From an uncultured Desulfobulbus sp. (GTDB lineage Bacteria > Desulfobacterota > Desulfobulbia > Desulfobulbales > Desulfobulbaceae), in contig NZ_OY760916.1 of the NCBI RefSeq assembly GCF_963664075.1, positions 3,369,001 to 3,433,000 on the forward strand: DNA of 64,000 nucleotides, in the 5' to 3' direction. Of the stretch, positions 38,339 to 47,829 are shown one piece after another. A model generated the notes under the pieces. The model saw only the letters and a list, made by a program, of their open reading frames with translations, was not told the origin of the DNA and searched no databases. Numbering within the stretch: position 1 is the stretch's first letter; each line of letters opens with the position of its first letter. A program made the position numbers and the translations under genes.

Positions 38339-39289
38339 TTATTCCCTCTCCTTGTCTAGAGCGTAGATTTGCATGGCTAAATTCTCAAAATGAATGGCTG
38401 GGGACTGCACGGTTCCGGAAAGATTAAATGTCAAAGGTTCTTCTTTAAGTGTTTCTTGAAGCTCACGAAGCACGGGAGTAGCTTTGATCTTTAGGAAAAA
38501 ATTGGGTTGAGGGCTGAGCCCGCCACGCAGTTGCACCTGCGATTGCAACGATGGACGCACCAGCAGGACACTTCCGTTAAACCACCCATTCCCTAATGTC
38601 GAGACTATTTTTCCCTCGGAAATACGGACATGATTTCCGCTGCCGGTTAAAAGCATTCTGACTTGGGAAAATGGCAGGCTCTGGTATCCCAATATGGACC
38701 GAACCACCCCCAACTCTCCCCCTTCAACAGTGCATGCCATTTTCCAGGTGCAGTCTGTAAACGTCCCCCCCTTGCCCTCATATGAGGCTTGAACCTTTCC
38801 ATGCAGAGAACGTCCAAGCCAGTTTGTCAGCAATGGCATCTCTTGAAGAGGAATATCCTTCAGGCTCCCACGAACTTGCAGTTCCCCATTTGTCCTTTGT
38901 CGACACAGTTGTCCCTGCACACGACCTGATTGGAGGTTGAATCTGTATCTGCAACAAAACTGTTTCCTCCGGATTGAGGCCTCCCAATCCGGCCAGAAAG
39001 TAAGCTGTTGCAGCTTAACAGCGGTTCGGGTTTCGTTGTGCCCCTTGTCCCCAGTCAGATCGTTGACGACCAGTGCCAACGGTAATTGTAAGTGAACCTG
39101 CCCGACCTTCCATGCTAAACCAGGAACCGTCTTCATCAGGGTGCTCTCAATGCTCTCCTGCAAGCTTTTTCCAGGAAAAAGAAACCATAAGGCGAGAATC
39201 CCCACAACCACCATATAGATCAGGTAGCCCAACGTTCGTCGAACCCGTTTGCCACCACTTCCGGATGTAGACTGTGTGTTAGCGTTCAT
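38339..39289 (-). CDS. gspN: type II secretion protein GspN-like
   Basis: This 316-residue protein has one N-terminal membrane segment (about residues 20-40) and a periplasmic part built mostly of beta strands, as in GspN/AsmA-like proteins. It contains the GspN-type pattern of paired Cys in FCCRYRF and LCRQRT. The ATG at 39289 overlaps the gspM stop, indicating coupling. Assignment rests on position between gspM and gspC as well as topology. GspN is dispensable in some systems. Confidence 0.72.
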   Translation of the reverse strand: MNANTQSTSGSGGKRVRRTLGYLIYMVVVGILALWFLFPGKSLQESIESTLMKTVPGLAWKVGQVHLQLPLALVVNDLTGDKGHNETRTAVKLQQLTFWPDWEASIRRKQFCCRYRFNLQSGRVQGQLCRQRTNGELQVRGSLKDIPLQEMPLLTNWLGRSLHGKVQASYEGKGGTFTDCTWKMACTVEGGELGVVRSILGYQSLPFSQVRMLLTGSGNHVRISEGKIVSTLGNGWFNGSVLLVRPSLQSQVQLRGGLSPQPNFFLKIKATPVLRELQETLKEEPLTFNLSGTVQSPAIHFENLAMQIYALDKERE

Positions 39290-39818
39290 CCTTCTGGGCC
39301 GGTTGATCCACACTGACCATCACGAAAGTTGCATCCAGGGTTCTTTTCTCATTACTGTTTTCCTGGATGGTCATCTTGGAAATCCCTACCAAATGGGTGG
39401 GCGATTCTGATTTTTCCACAAATTCAATCAGCTGCGGAAGGCTAACCCCTTGCAGTTTCATCTCTACCCGTGTCTGGGAAAAAGCCGCCCCCTCTTCTGA
39501 TTCAGAAGGTTTCATATAGGCAATCTGCTCTTTTACAGAACTTTCGTCGGCATTTTGTTCCAGAAAGGCAAAAAGACTGAACCCACTTTCACGACTCTCA
39601 AGCAAGCTTGCCATCGATCCCGACTGCTGGGAAAGTTGCCGATACTGCTTTTGCAGCTGCTCCATGTGCACCAAGGCCTTTTCCTGGGTAACCAATCTTC
39701 GCAGCAGTCGATCTCGTTGCTCTAAAAGGGGAGAAAGAATAAATTGAAAAAGTACAAAAAATACCAGCGCAGCACCTGCACCGATCACCATATTTCTTTC
39801 ACGACCAGTGAGCTGCAT
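39279..39818 (-). CDS. gspM: type II secretion protein GspM
   Basis: GspM is a small bitopic protein that stabilises GspL. The 179-residue chain has a membrane segment at about residues 10-30, a coiled-coil stretch (QRDRLLRRLVTQEKALVHMEQLQKQ region) and a ferredoxin-like periplasmic domain ending around TLDATFVMVSVD. Its start overlaps the gspL stop by one base. Sequence conservation in GspM is low, so gene order supports the call. Confidence 0.8.
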   Translation of the reverse strand: MQLTGRERNMVIGAGAALVFFVLFQFILSPLLEQRDRLLRRLVTQEKALVHMEQLQKQYRQLSQQSGSMASLLESRESGFSLFAFLEQNADESSVKEQIAYMKPSESEEGAAFSQTRVEMKLQGVSLPQLIEFVEKSESPTHLVGISKMTIQENSNEKRTLDATFVMVSVDQPAQKDER

Positions 39819-41323
39819 TAGATATTCTCCAGCTGCATTTGCAGCTCAAAACGAATGGCCCCGTCTTGGTTGCCTTTATCGGCAGTCGCCGAGACAATAC
39901 GAACAGTGGTCAGATTCGGTGAAGCAGAAAGAGCCGTTTTCATAATTTCAACACCGTTAAAGGAGTCCGTGGTCCCTTTCATAGTTACAGCTTCTCGGTC
40001 AATACTAAAACGGCTTACTTTGACCTTGAGAGTAGAAGGAATCCTGCTGGAAATGTCTGCAAGCACGGGTAAGACCCAACGATCAGTCACAAAATAAGGA
40101 AGTGGGGACTCCGGCCCCTGCAGAGCCCTCAATTTTGCCTGCATCTCGATATACGGGGCCTGAATCCTGGTCACTTCAGGGAATGTTTCCTGATAGAGAC
40201 CTCGCATTTTGCCCTCAATCACTGCATTTTTATGCCGTAGCTGATAGGTGTCTACTCCTAAGTACCCCAGCCCGAAAAACAAAAGCAGACAGGCGGCAAC
40301 AACTGAGAAGAAGAGGTTCCGACGCCTGGAGACGAAGCTTCTTTTTTTGGATAGATGATGTGTGCGAAGCGTAAGCCCACCTTTTTTCTTACCCTCAAGA
40401 GCCAAGGCCAGAGCGCGATCCATTTGATTTGCAGACCACTGTTCCCGTTGCTCATCTGTTGCGACAACCTGAGCCTGGTCAAGCAGATTCATACGCTTTA
40501 CCGACAACTGCAGAGCCTGGGATAAATGGGCTATCAAGCCATCATCCACCCCTGCCAGGGGGCCTGTAAGGATGACTGAGCTCAGCTCGCTACTAACCCG
40601 ATTTTCCATGCGAAAAAAATCAAGGCTCTGGAGAATCAATCCAGCTATATACTCAACACACTCCCCGGCAGCTGGCATCTCTGATTGCACAGTATCCCCA
40701 TCCACCTCGAAGGGTGGATGAAGAATCATAGCTTCAGAATGAGGTAAACGACGAAAGAGCATAGGCCTCCCTTCAATGACCAGAGCAATGCTCATGGAAT
40801 GCAGGTCGGCATGGACAAGCAAAAAGGGGGCGTTATCCACACAGAAATGGGCGCACTGCTCTGCAAGAGGCAACATGGCAGGAAGAACGCGATCCGGATC
40901 AACAACATGGACCGTTTCTGCAAGCATCGCCGCGAGCCAATCCTTCGCTATGGCAAAAACAACCAACAAACAGCCATTACCGTTTTTTCGGGCAATGCGA
41001 TAGTCATAGCTGAGCGAATCGGGAGGAGCAAGCACTTGTTCTTCCAGTTCAAAAAGTAGTGCCTGTGTTATTTTTTTGACATCAGAAAAAGGAAGCTGCA
41101 GGTTGCGTATACTCAACAGCGACAGTGGTAAGCCACATATACAAATCTCCCCATCCCAGCTCAGAGCTTGACAGAGTTGTACAATGGCTGCAGCTGGACT
41201 CGCAAGCTCATCCCTGGACAGGCAATGGTAGCCATGCAACACCGTCCCACCACGTTGCTGCTCAAGAACCACCCCGGCAATGTGACTGTCACCGATATCT
41301 ATCCCTAGAGTCCTTCTGCCCAT
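39818..41323 (-). CDS. gspL: type II secretion protein GspL
   Basis: GspL recruits the GspE ATPase to the inner membrane. The 501-residue protein has an actin-like cytoplasmic domain (TLGIDIGDSHIAGVVL at the start), one membrane segment near residues 340-362 (LFFSVVAACLLLFFGLGYLG) and a periplasmic ferredoxin-like domain. Length and layout fit the PilM/GspL-type fusion seen in deltaproteobacterial systems. It is followed directly by gspM. Confidence 0.87.
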   Translation of the reverse strand: MGRRTLGIDIGDSHIAGVVLEQQRGGTVLHGYHCLSRDELASPAAAIVQLCQALSWDGEICICGLPLSLLSIRNLQLPFSDVKKITQALLFELEEQVLAPPDSLSYDYRIARKNGNGCLLVVFAIAKDWLAAMLAETVHVVDPDRVLPAMLPLAEQCAHFCVDNAPFLLVHADLHSMSIALVIEGRPMLFRRLPHSEAMILHPPFEVDGDTVQSEMPAAGECVEYIAGLILQSLDFFRMENRVSSELSSVILTGPLAGVDDGLIAHLSQALQLSVKRMNLLDQAQVVATDEQREQWSANQMDRALALALEGKKKGGLTLRTHHLSKKRSFVSRRRNLFFSVVAACLLLFFGLGYLGVDTYQLRHKNAVIEGKMRGLYQETFPEVTRIQAPYIEMQAKLRALQGPESPLPYFVTDRWVLPVLADISSRIPSTLKVKVSRFSIDREAVTMKGTTDSFNGVEIMKTALSASPNLTTVRIVSATADKGNQDGAIRFELQMQLENI

Positions 41324-41382
41324 AAAAAATTAATTCTCTAGTTGTATTTGGAAGTTATAGGAAGGCAATGCAAAGTCTTGTG

Positions 41383-42366
41383 CTATTGCATCTGCCAGGT
41401 AACCACCTCAAGCCCCTGTGAAGAACGAGAAATACGGGCCAGTCCGGTCCGTTGAAAACTGTTGTGCCGCACTTGGATACGGGCAAAAAATGAAGAAGAC
41501 TGAACCTGTAAGGGAAGGCTACTCAAATCGATCCCTTTAGGAAAACCAGGTACGCGATTGTACCAATCTTGTACAGCAAGTTTTTCTCTATTGTGAGTTT
41601 CTTTGCGATAATCAATCAATTCTTGTGCTACTTCCACATTTAGATCAACATGCAGAGCCATAAGCACTGGAAGGGAAGCAGTATTAAGATTAATTTTACC
41701 GACCTTGCTCGTTGCGTCTATAAAGTTGAACAGCCCTTCATGGGATTGATCGCCATAGGCAATTTGCGAGGTCATCCCCCGTACAAGCAATAACTCTTCT
41801 TCTGAGAGCACCGCACCGTTTCGGCAACTATAGGGAGCCTCCAGCCCTTGGTAATAACTGCTTTCTGCTCCAAGGGGCCGCTCTTCATCATCTTCATCCA
41901 GCCAATCAATCAAAGCGTCTAAGAGGGCTTCCGCCTGTTCCTGGGACTCTAAGGCAAAGCGTCCTGAGAGAAGTAAACGGAGCAAGATAGCCCGGTAGCG
42001 GCCATCTTCATCTCCTAGCAGCAGGTTAATCGGTAGTCGTCCAGAACGATCCTCAATCTTAATCTCTACCTGCAGATTTTCTGTCAATCCCTGAAGCTTT
42101 TCTGGGTCAAAATGAGCCCAAACATCCTGATTTGAATCAAAATTATTCTCTTTCTGATCAGCCTGCAAAGCGGCCAGGACCAGATTCAATCCTCCAAGCA
42201 CCATACCATCGAGTTTCGCTCGCTCCTGTGCGTTTGCAGCAACTGACATCTGGCGATCTGCGCTCATCATTAGCTGCAGGGTCATGGCAACCAGAAAGCT
42301 AATAATCATCAGTGTCATCACTAGCGCCATGCCTGACTGATCACGCAGCCTTGACTCACTGTCCAC
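41383..42366 (-). CDS. gspK: type II secretion minor pseudopilin GspK
   Basis: GspK is the large minor pseudopilin at the pseudopilus tip. The 327-residue protein starts with a short leader then GMALVMTLMIISFLVAMTLQL, a type III-signal-like hydrophobic helix. The mature part has the large GspK insertion (LIDWLDEDDEERPLGAESSYYQ) and KINLNTASLPVL. The start is a GTG at 42366 overlapping the gspJ stop (GTGGACAGTGA); a longer upstream frame overlaps gspJ and is unlikely. Confidence 0.88.
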   Translation of the reverse strand: MDSESRLRDQSGMALVMTLMIISFLVAMTLQLMMSADRQMSVAANAQERAKLDGMVLGGLNLVLAALQADQKENNFDSNQDVWAHFDPEKLQGLTENLQVEIKIEDRSGRLPINLLLGDEDGRYRAILLRLLLSGRFALESQEQAEALLDALIDWLDEDDEERPLGAESSYYQGLEAPYSCRNGAVLSEEELLLVRGMTSQIAYGDQSHEGLFNFIDATSKVGKINLNTASLPVLMALHVDLNVEVAQELIDYRKETHNREKLAVQDWYNRVPGFPKGIDLSSLPLQVQSSSFFARIQVRHNSFQRTGLARISRSSQGLEVVTWQMQ

Positions 42367-43039
42367 CGTTTGCCCCCACCGGCAGCACTGCACGCGCACT
42401 GAAGATAATCGTAGAGGAGTGTTGCTCGTCTGCCCAAAACTCAAGAATACAGTGAATTGCCGCTGGCAATTGCATAGCGGGATCCTGTGAGGTCTGATTG
42501 GGCGCAAGCGGTTCATCGGTCTCCCCCTGCCAGTTGTCAAATTCCTGACCTTCCGCATTGAAATAGGTCAACTGCAAGGAACGTAGATTATCTGCGATTA
42601 TAAAACCAGGAGCTGTCACGGCTGCCCGATCATCCTGCAACGGAATCAATAGCTGATCAGAACGCAGCAGTTTATATGCCTCCTCATCAGTCTCACTCTG
42701 CTCCAGTCTGTAGCCGATACGTGCGAGCCCCCGCTTTTGCTTGCTGGGATTAAAGACAATGTGTGCAAAAGAACACAACTCAACTCTGTCAGCCCGGTAG
42801 CCGTTTACAAGCTGAGTCTCACCATTCAAAGCACAGCCCTTGACCACAAATGCACTGCTTAAATCTTCAACCATCCGCTCCATGGCAGTCTGCGCCATGG
42901 TGTAGATGACTTCGTCCCCTTCTGTTGCCTCAAAAACTCGCATGGACCCTCCCAGAGAAAATGAGAGCATGGTAACCACTACAGCCAGCATACTGATAGC
43001 AAGCAGGACCTCAAGCAGAGTAAAACCGTGCTTATTCAT
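42356..43039 (-). CDS. gspJ: type II secretion minor pseudopilin GspJ
   Basis: The 227-residue protein begins MNKHGFTLLEVLLAI, a prepilin leader cut after Gly by the prepilin peptidase, leaving Phe at position 1 and Glu at 5 of the mature helix. The rest is a beta-rich globular domain as in GspJ, which joins GspI and GspK in the tip complex. The ATG at 43039 overlaps the gspI stop by 8 nt. Confidence 0.9.
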   Translation of the reverse strand: MNKHGFTLLEVLLAISMLAVVVTMLSFSLGGSMRVFEATEGDEVIYTMAQTAMERMVEDLSSAFVVKGCALNGETQLVNGYRADRVELCSFAHIVFNPSKQKRGLARIGYRLEQSETDEEAYKLLRSDQLLIPLQDDRAAVTAPGFIIADNLRSLQLTYFNAEGQEFDNWQGETDEPLAPNQTSQDPAMQLPAAIHCILEFWADEQHSSTIIFSARAVLPVGANGGQ

Positions 43040-43535
43040 TGGTCTGTTGCTCTTGAGGTTGCGGAGCCCCCTCTGCTTGCGCCTTTTTGCCCCTGACAAT
43101 ATCGGCAACAAAGGTCCGGAGGCTATAGGCCTGTTCGCTTTCCAGGGTTGAGTGCACCTCTATGTCAAGCGTCTTGATCTGCCCATTGGTTCCAGACAGC
43201 CCTGTTTCGTCCTCAGTGGGCTCAGTTACGTGTAATTTCCACCGATACTCGGGATAGTCCTCACCAAAATTTCCAGAATCATCGGAGAGTTCTCCATACG
43301 GCTGCAACATCAGGTCAGCCATTTTCCATTGAGCCAGCATGGAAGCCCTGGTATCAAACTTCGCGCTGCCAGCAATAGAGACACTCTGCGACTGTGCACC
43401 AAGCAAACTCACAACCGCAATGGCTATAATCGCCACGGCAATCATAACTTCGAGCAAGGTAAAACCATTTCGGCACACCTGTTTACTGAACACAGGCAAT
43501 TTACTTGGCAAAGAGGGTGGTATCTGGGACCACAT
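43032..43535 (-). CDS. gspI: type II secretion minor pseudopilin GspI
   Basis: The frame contains the prepilin motif NGFTLLEVMIAVAIIAIAVVS, with conserved Gly before Phe and Glu at +5. A small globular domain follows, ending in a Gln/Glu-rich tail. The start is uncertain: the ATG at 43535 (167 residues) has a weak GGAT and overlaps gspH; TTG 43499 or GTG 43493 just after the gspH stop would give a more usual short leader. Position between gspH and gspJ fixes the identity as GspI. Confidence 0.85.
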   Translation of the reverse strand: MWSQIPPSLPSKLPVFSKQVCRNGFTLLEVMIAVAIIAIAVVSLLGAQSQSVSIAGSAKFDTRASMLAQWKMADLMLQPYGELSDDSGNFGEDYPEYRWKLHVTEPTEDETGLSGTNGQIKTLDIEVHSTLESEQAYSLRTFVADIVRGKKAQAEGAPQPQEQQTNE

Positions 43536-44037
43536 GACCATCCACAACGGTTACGGTTCCTAGAAAGGGCGAGAGGATGAGCGACATTTCCTGCCCATCT
43601 TCACGTTTAAGATAGAGAATTGTCGGTTCGACATACCCCTGAGGGGTAAAGCGTATGCTCCCCTCATCTCGTGATTGCATACCACCATACCAGGACCAGA
43701 ACTGATCAACTAAAACAGATTCCGGTACCGCCAGCGAGAGTGTCTTAGGTTGAGCATGGTCAGTTGTCTCTTGTACAGTCACTTCAGGACTAGCTTCAAA
43801 ACGATGCTCTGTCACCTTATAACGCATAAGATAGACCACCTGTTCACGCCTGGCTAAATCTGCAGCCTGGTAGACCATCCCCACTAATCGCCGCGCAGTG
43901 GTTTTCACCTGATCAGAGACCAGCCCCCCCCCTAACTGAGGAACAGCAAAACTTGCGGTAAGGGCAATTAGGGCCATGACCACAATCAGTTCCAATAGGG
44001 TAAAGCCTCCCTGTTTCGATGGCCTACGCCCGCTCAC
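43501..44037 (-). CDS. gspH: type II secretion minor pseudopilin GspH
   Basis: The 178-residue protein starts with a short basic leader and GGFTLLELIVVMALIALTASFAVP, the class of prepilin motif typical of GspH. The mature domain is about 140 residues. I place the start at GTG 44037, 8 nt after the gspG stop; the longer frame from 44112 overlaps gspG coding sequence and would give an abnormally long leader. Confidence 0.88.
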   Translation of the reverse strand: MSGRRPSKQGGFTLLELIVVMALIALTASFAVPQLGGGLVSDQVKTTARRLVGMVYQAADLARREQVVYLMRYKVTEHRFEASPEVTVQETTDHAQPKTLSLAVPESVLVDQFWSWYGGMQSRDEGSIRFTPQGYVEPTILYLKREDGQEMSLILSPFLGTVTVVDGHVVPDTTLFAK

Positions 44038-44044
44038 AGCCGAA

Positions 44045-44509
44045 TTATTCCAACTCCCAGTTATTGATATCAGCGTCCATCCCCTCGCCACCGGCCTGAC
44101 CATCAGGCCCATAAGAACTCAAATCAAAATCACCGTGAAGGCCAGGACTGATATAAATAAATTCATTACCCCATGGATCTTTCGGGACTTTCCCTTTTTC
44201 AAGATATCCCCCACTCCGCCATTTTTTAGCAAGATTTCCAACTGCAGGCGGCTCGACTAGAGCACGAAGCCCCTGCTCCGTTGTTGGATATCGTCCATTA
44301 TCAAGCTTATAGAGCTGCAAGGCTTGCTCAATTGATTGAATCTGCACTCCAGATTTAGTTCGACGAGCCTCTTCAGGCCTATCCATAATTCGGGGAACAA
44401 TTAAACCAGCCAAAATACCCAAAATTACCATAACCACCATAAGCTCAATAAGGGTAAACCCCCGCTCTTCCAGGTGTTGCCGCTGTAAAAAAGAAGACAT
44501 ATTTTTCAT
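44045..44509 (-). CDS. gspG: type II secretion major pseudopilin GspG
   Basis: GspG is the main subunit of the pseudopilus. The 154-residue protein has a prepilin leader then RGFTLIELMVVMVILGILAGLIVP, followed by the family marks QALQLYKLDNGRYPTTEQGLRALV and PKDPWGNEFIYISPG. The C terminus with acidic residues (GMDADINNWELE) matches the calcium-binding loop region of GspG. The ATG at 44509 was preferred to one at 44587. It is the first gsp gene of the minus-strand cluster. Confidence 0.94.
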   Translation of the reverse strand: MKNMSSFLQRQHLEERGFTLIELMVVMVILGILAGLIVPRIMDRPEEARRTKSGVQIQSIEQALQLYKLDNGRYPTTEQGLRALVEPPAVGNLAKKWRSGGYLEKGKVPKDPWGNEFIYISPGLHGDFDLSSYGPDGQAGGEGMDADINNWELE

Positions 44510-44593
44510 AATCTGACTCTCATATTTCAACTGCTGAATAAGTGATGGAGTATACCTAAAAGGTACAACGGACCACATATTAATCAAAAAAAA

Positions 44594-46942
44594 TTACAAA
44601 CACAAAGCTGCTCGCATTCGCCCAACTTTTATAACAAGAGACAGCACAAGCATTAAGAGAACACAAGTAGGAAACAGACCTAAATAAAGTGCCAACCAGG
44701 CAAACGCGATCATTGGTAATAATACAACTCGGACAATCAGTTTTAGACCAGGGTGTTGTCCAATATAGGCGGCCATCGGTGGAGACAGATTGTAATAGAG
44801 GTGCACCAACTTCTCCCCCAACGATGAAGAGAGCAGATAGGTATCGCGAAACTGGCGAAGCGTTTGCACACAGGGATGAAGCAGGGTACCGAAGGAGGCC
44901 GTCGCAATAAAACAGGCATCGGCGGTGCGCACTGTTAATTGATCGCCATAGTACATGGCCCCATCTGCTGTCATGGCATAAGCTCGAAGGTAATAGACAG
45001 AACTGGGCAAAAGGTGTTTTAGCCTGGTGTAAAAGACTCCACGCCCTTCACCATTGTCTGTAATCCCCTCTTCTAAGGCGGCCCATGGCTGGCTCAGAGT
45101 TTCCGGCTCGGCAGCAACGGCCTCTGAGACGATAAACCCAGCTAGAGATTGTAGTCTCGGCAAAATAACATCTGTTGTTTCAGAGGATTGGTTCCTATCA
45201 AAAGATTGCCCCGGTTTGAGACTAAAGAGTACTCCACGACGAACTACCTCTTTAGGAAAGTTGGAACTGATCTCCCCTCCAGTGGTCAAAGAGGTCTGGG
45301 TTACCTCCATGGAAGGCAAGGTAATAATATGGCTACTCCGATGTCCTGGACTATCGACTACACGGTCGATTAAATCATCGGCAATATAGCGCACCGCGAC
45401 AAGAGTGCTCATAGTCGCATCGCCTGCGGTACCAACGGCAAGTATTTGACCATTGGGAGCAACACCCAATGCATAGCAGACAGATTCTAAACCACCAAAA
45501 TCGGTGACCAGGGTTTGCAGCTCCCATTCACCAGCAGTACTTTCGCCTTGAGTTGGCTGATTGACAAACGAGGCCCGGGCCGTTTTCGGGGCAAGCCAGG
45601 CCGAGAGCTTGTTCAGAAACAACGCATGAGTTGTTCTTTCCGGCGACTTCGCCTGCGCTGTAGGCTCTTTGACAAGTGTGCGTAACAATTCCATCTGTTG
45701 TAAGATTAACGCACTGGTCCAGGTTTGCAACTTTCGTATCTGAACCCGGGTGTTGCCATTGATACGAATTTCCTGAATAGGAGCAAGCTCTTGATAGCTC
45801 ATATTGCCATCGGCTTGAACAGCTGGAATGCCAGGAGGACATAAAGAGACCAGCATAAAATGACGCATACCACCTTCTGTGGTGAAGCCACCAGCGCTGA
45901 GGACGTTATCGTGGATCACAACATCGTAGAGGACAGCATCCTCCTGTCCTTGACCGACCGGCATGAGCCCATTATGGCCAAAGTCGAAATCAATTGTTCC
46001 ACTTAGTGTAAAACGAAACAAGGCTGCTCGCCGCGATCCAAGTTCCCCCACAGCCCCAGCGAGATAAATCATACCGGTGGAATCCTGGGCTAGCCCGTAC
46101 CCTTCACTGGCCATGCTTGTCTGAGCGAGGCTTACCACTCCCTGCTGACCAAAATCGGTATCGAGAGAACCATCACTCTTCAATCCGACTAAAATGGCCG
46201 ACTGCTTGTTTTGCTCGACACAGGAGCCGGAAAGAAGGATTTTCCCATCCTTGCGAAGAAGGATCCCTTCTCCGTTAGCATCTTCCCCCACTCCAAGCAG
46301 GACAAGCCCCTCTTCTCCAAAACTGCGATCAAGTCGACCATTTTTGAGATAACGAGCAGCGATCAAAATCTTTCCCGAAGTCCCCTGACTGGCTCCAACC
46401 ACAACGATGCGATCAGCAGTATCAACTGCAAGGGCCGTTATTTCCTCATCCCCATTGCCGATCGCATGTAAGGTCGCGCCATTGTAGCCAAAATCCTTAT
46501 CAAGTTTGCCATCAGGGGAGTAACAGGCAAGGGCAAAATCTCGATCGTTTCCATTAAAGGTATACCCACCAATAACAAGGCGGCCATCACTGAGTTGCCC
46601 CAAGGCAAGTGCCTCATCATCTCCTGCCACCAGAGAATTCAGCACATATCCTTCTTGATTGAAGCTGGGATCAAGCTGGCCGTTTTGATCTAATCGCAGC
46701 AGAACAACATTCAGGGGGCCACCCGTCTGAGCAGAAGATGAGCCAGCAATGACCACTTTTCCATCAATCTGGACGAGGGCAGCATGCCCCCCATTCAATT
46801 GTCCCAATTCAGCTGCCACCCGACCGTTTAAGCCAAATGCGTTGTCCAGTTGAACAACAGCAAACAGGGGGCCTGGGAACATGCCAAGAAGGCACCCCAG
46901 GGCAATCCAAACCTCCCAAATTCGATACTGAAACGTTCGCAT
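44594..46942 (-). CDS. delta-60 repeat protein with CFI-box C-terminal domain
   Basis: The 782-residue protein has a signal peptide ending near GPLFA. About six delta-60-type repeats follow (residues 30-370), each with a pattern such as LDQNGQLDPSFNQEG or LKNGRLDRSFGEEG, predicted to build a beta-propeller-like structure. A middle region has a fibronectin-like look (TTGGEISSNFPKEVVRRGVLFS). The C terminus carries CFIATASFGT, then LRQFRDTYLL, YYNLSPP and a final membrane segment: a CFI-box-type C-terminal domain. It starts behind AAGGAGA and lies 84 nt upstream of gspG on the same strand, so it may be a secreted or surface-anchored T2SS client. Confidence 0.85.
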   Translation of the reverse strand: MRTFQYRIWEVWIALGCLLGMFPGPLFAVVQLDNAFGLNGRVAAELGQLNGGHAALVQIDGKVVIAGSSSAQTGGPLNVVLLRLDQNGQLDPSFNQEGYVLNSLVAGDDEALALGQLSDGRLVIGGYTFNGNDRDFALACYSPDGKLDKDFGYNGATLHAIGNGDEEITALAVDTADRIVVVGASQGTSGKILIAARYLKNGRLDRSFGEEGLVLLGVGEDANGEGILLRKDGKILLSGSCVEQNKQSAILVGLKSDGSLDTDFGQQGVVSLAQTSMASEGYGLAQDSTGMIYLAGAVGELGSRRAALFRFTLSGTIDFDFGHNGLMPVGQGQEDAVLYDVVIHDNVLSAGGFTTEGGMRHFMLVSLCPPGIPAVQADGNMSYQELAPIQEIRINGNTRVQIRKLQTWTSALILQQMELLRTLVKEPTAQAKSPERTTHALFLNKLSAWLAPKTARASFVNQPTQGESTAGEWELQTLVTDFGGLESVCYALGVAPNGQILAVGTAGDATMSTLVAVRYIADDLIDRVVDSPGHRSSHIITLPSMEVTQTSLTTGGEISSNFPKEVVRRGVLFSLKPGQSFDRNQSSETTDVILPRLQSLAGFIVSEAVAAEPETLSQPWAALEEGITDNGEGRGVFYTRLKHLLPSSVYYLRAYAMTADGAMYYGDQLTVRTADACFIATASFGTLLHPCVQTLRQFRDTYLLSSSLGEKLVHLYYNLSPPMAAYIGQHPGLKLIVRVVLLPMIAFAWLALYLGLFPTCVLLMLVLSLVIKVGRMRAALCL

Positions 46943-47088
46943 CTCGTCTCCTTCACTCTCTTACCTGGATGCTTCATGCAAATTTTAACATAGGTAAAGA
47001 GAAACTACGTAACAATATCTTATAACTAAATTTAATACCAATGATCTTTGGCAGCCTTTCTGTAACATCAGAAGCACTGAACAAAAAT

Positions 47089-47118
47089 ATCCCCGGATAC
47101 TCAAGAGTAACCGGGGAT
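47089..47118 (-). terminator. intrinsic terminator after the PEP-CTERM gene
   Basis: ATCCCCGG (47089-47096) pairs with CCGGGGAT (47111-47118), with TACT/AGTA pairing inside, giving a near-complete 30-nt hairpin. On the minus strand it is followed by ATTTTTG, fitting a Rho-independent terminator for the gene ending at 47192. Confidence 0.8.
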
Positions 47119-47191
47119 CTCAGAGGTAACACTATTTCCAAGCGTATTTTGATTTCTGCCTTTAGATGTAATTCGCCTTTATGGGAAATAT

Positions 47192-47809
47192 TTATTTCGC
47201 AAACTTTTTATTGGTACAAGCAGACAGACCAAACAACCCAAGTCCAAAAAGCAGAAGCGTTGAAGGTTCAGGAACGGGTGAAGTTACGATATTATCAAAC
47301 TGAACCCCATAATCCGTTTGTATCCAATAGACCGAGGCAACATCAATAAAATCTGAGCTAAAACTGAAGGTTTCCATACCAAAGCTGCCATCCAGAGTAA
47401 ACGACTGAGAAACGGTCGCCCCTGAGGAATTAGTCGCATAAAAAGTGACGGTTTCAGATACACCAAGATCGTACAGTTCGGAGAGGTCAATGGAGTACAC
47501 AGAGAACAGGGGAGAAACTGCACTCGCTATCCAGGTAACTCCCTCCAAATTATCATTGAATAAAGCGGTGGAGCCTGCATATCCCCAGGACTGAATACCA
47601 AACGAGGCCAAAGAAGGCTCCCAACCTGAAGACTCCACAGTGGCCAAGTTTTTGATAACAATGCCATCCTCCACGTAGGTAGCCCCGTGGTCAACGGTGG
47701 TACTGTCATCATGTGCCAATGATTCAAAATCAATAACTGCGGCTTGAGTCGTCAACACCCCACTGCAGACCAACAAGAGGGCAAAGCCCCATACTTTAAC
47801 TGTTTTCAC
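47192..47809 (-). CDS. PEP-CTERM sorting domain protein
   Basis: The 205-residue protein has a signal peptide (MKTVKVWGFALLLVCSGVLTTQA) and a beta-rich domain with few cysteines. It ends with VPEPSTLLLFGLGLFGLSA and a basic tail, the PEP-CTERM signal recognised by exosortase (EpsH) in exopolysaccharide-producing bacteria. It is probably displayed at the surface or in the matrix. The exosortase itself is not in the window. It follows the Tat phosphoesterase gene by 20 nt. Confidence 0.88.
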   Translation of the reverse strand: MKTVKVWGFALLLVCSGVLTTQAAVIDFESLAHDDSTTVDHGATYVEDGIVIKNLATVESSGWEPSLASFGIQSWGYAGSTALFNDNLEGVTWIASAVSPLFSVYSIDLSELYDLGVSETVTFYATNSSGATVSQSFTLDGSFGMETFSFSSDFIDVASVYWIQTDYGVQFDNIVTSPVPEPSTLLLFGLGLFGLSACTNKKFAK

Positions 47810-47829
47810 AGGATTCTCCTCTTTTCAAC

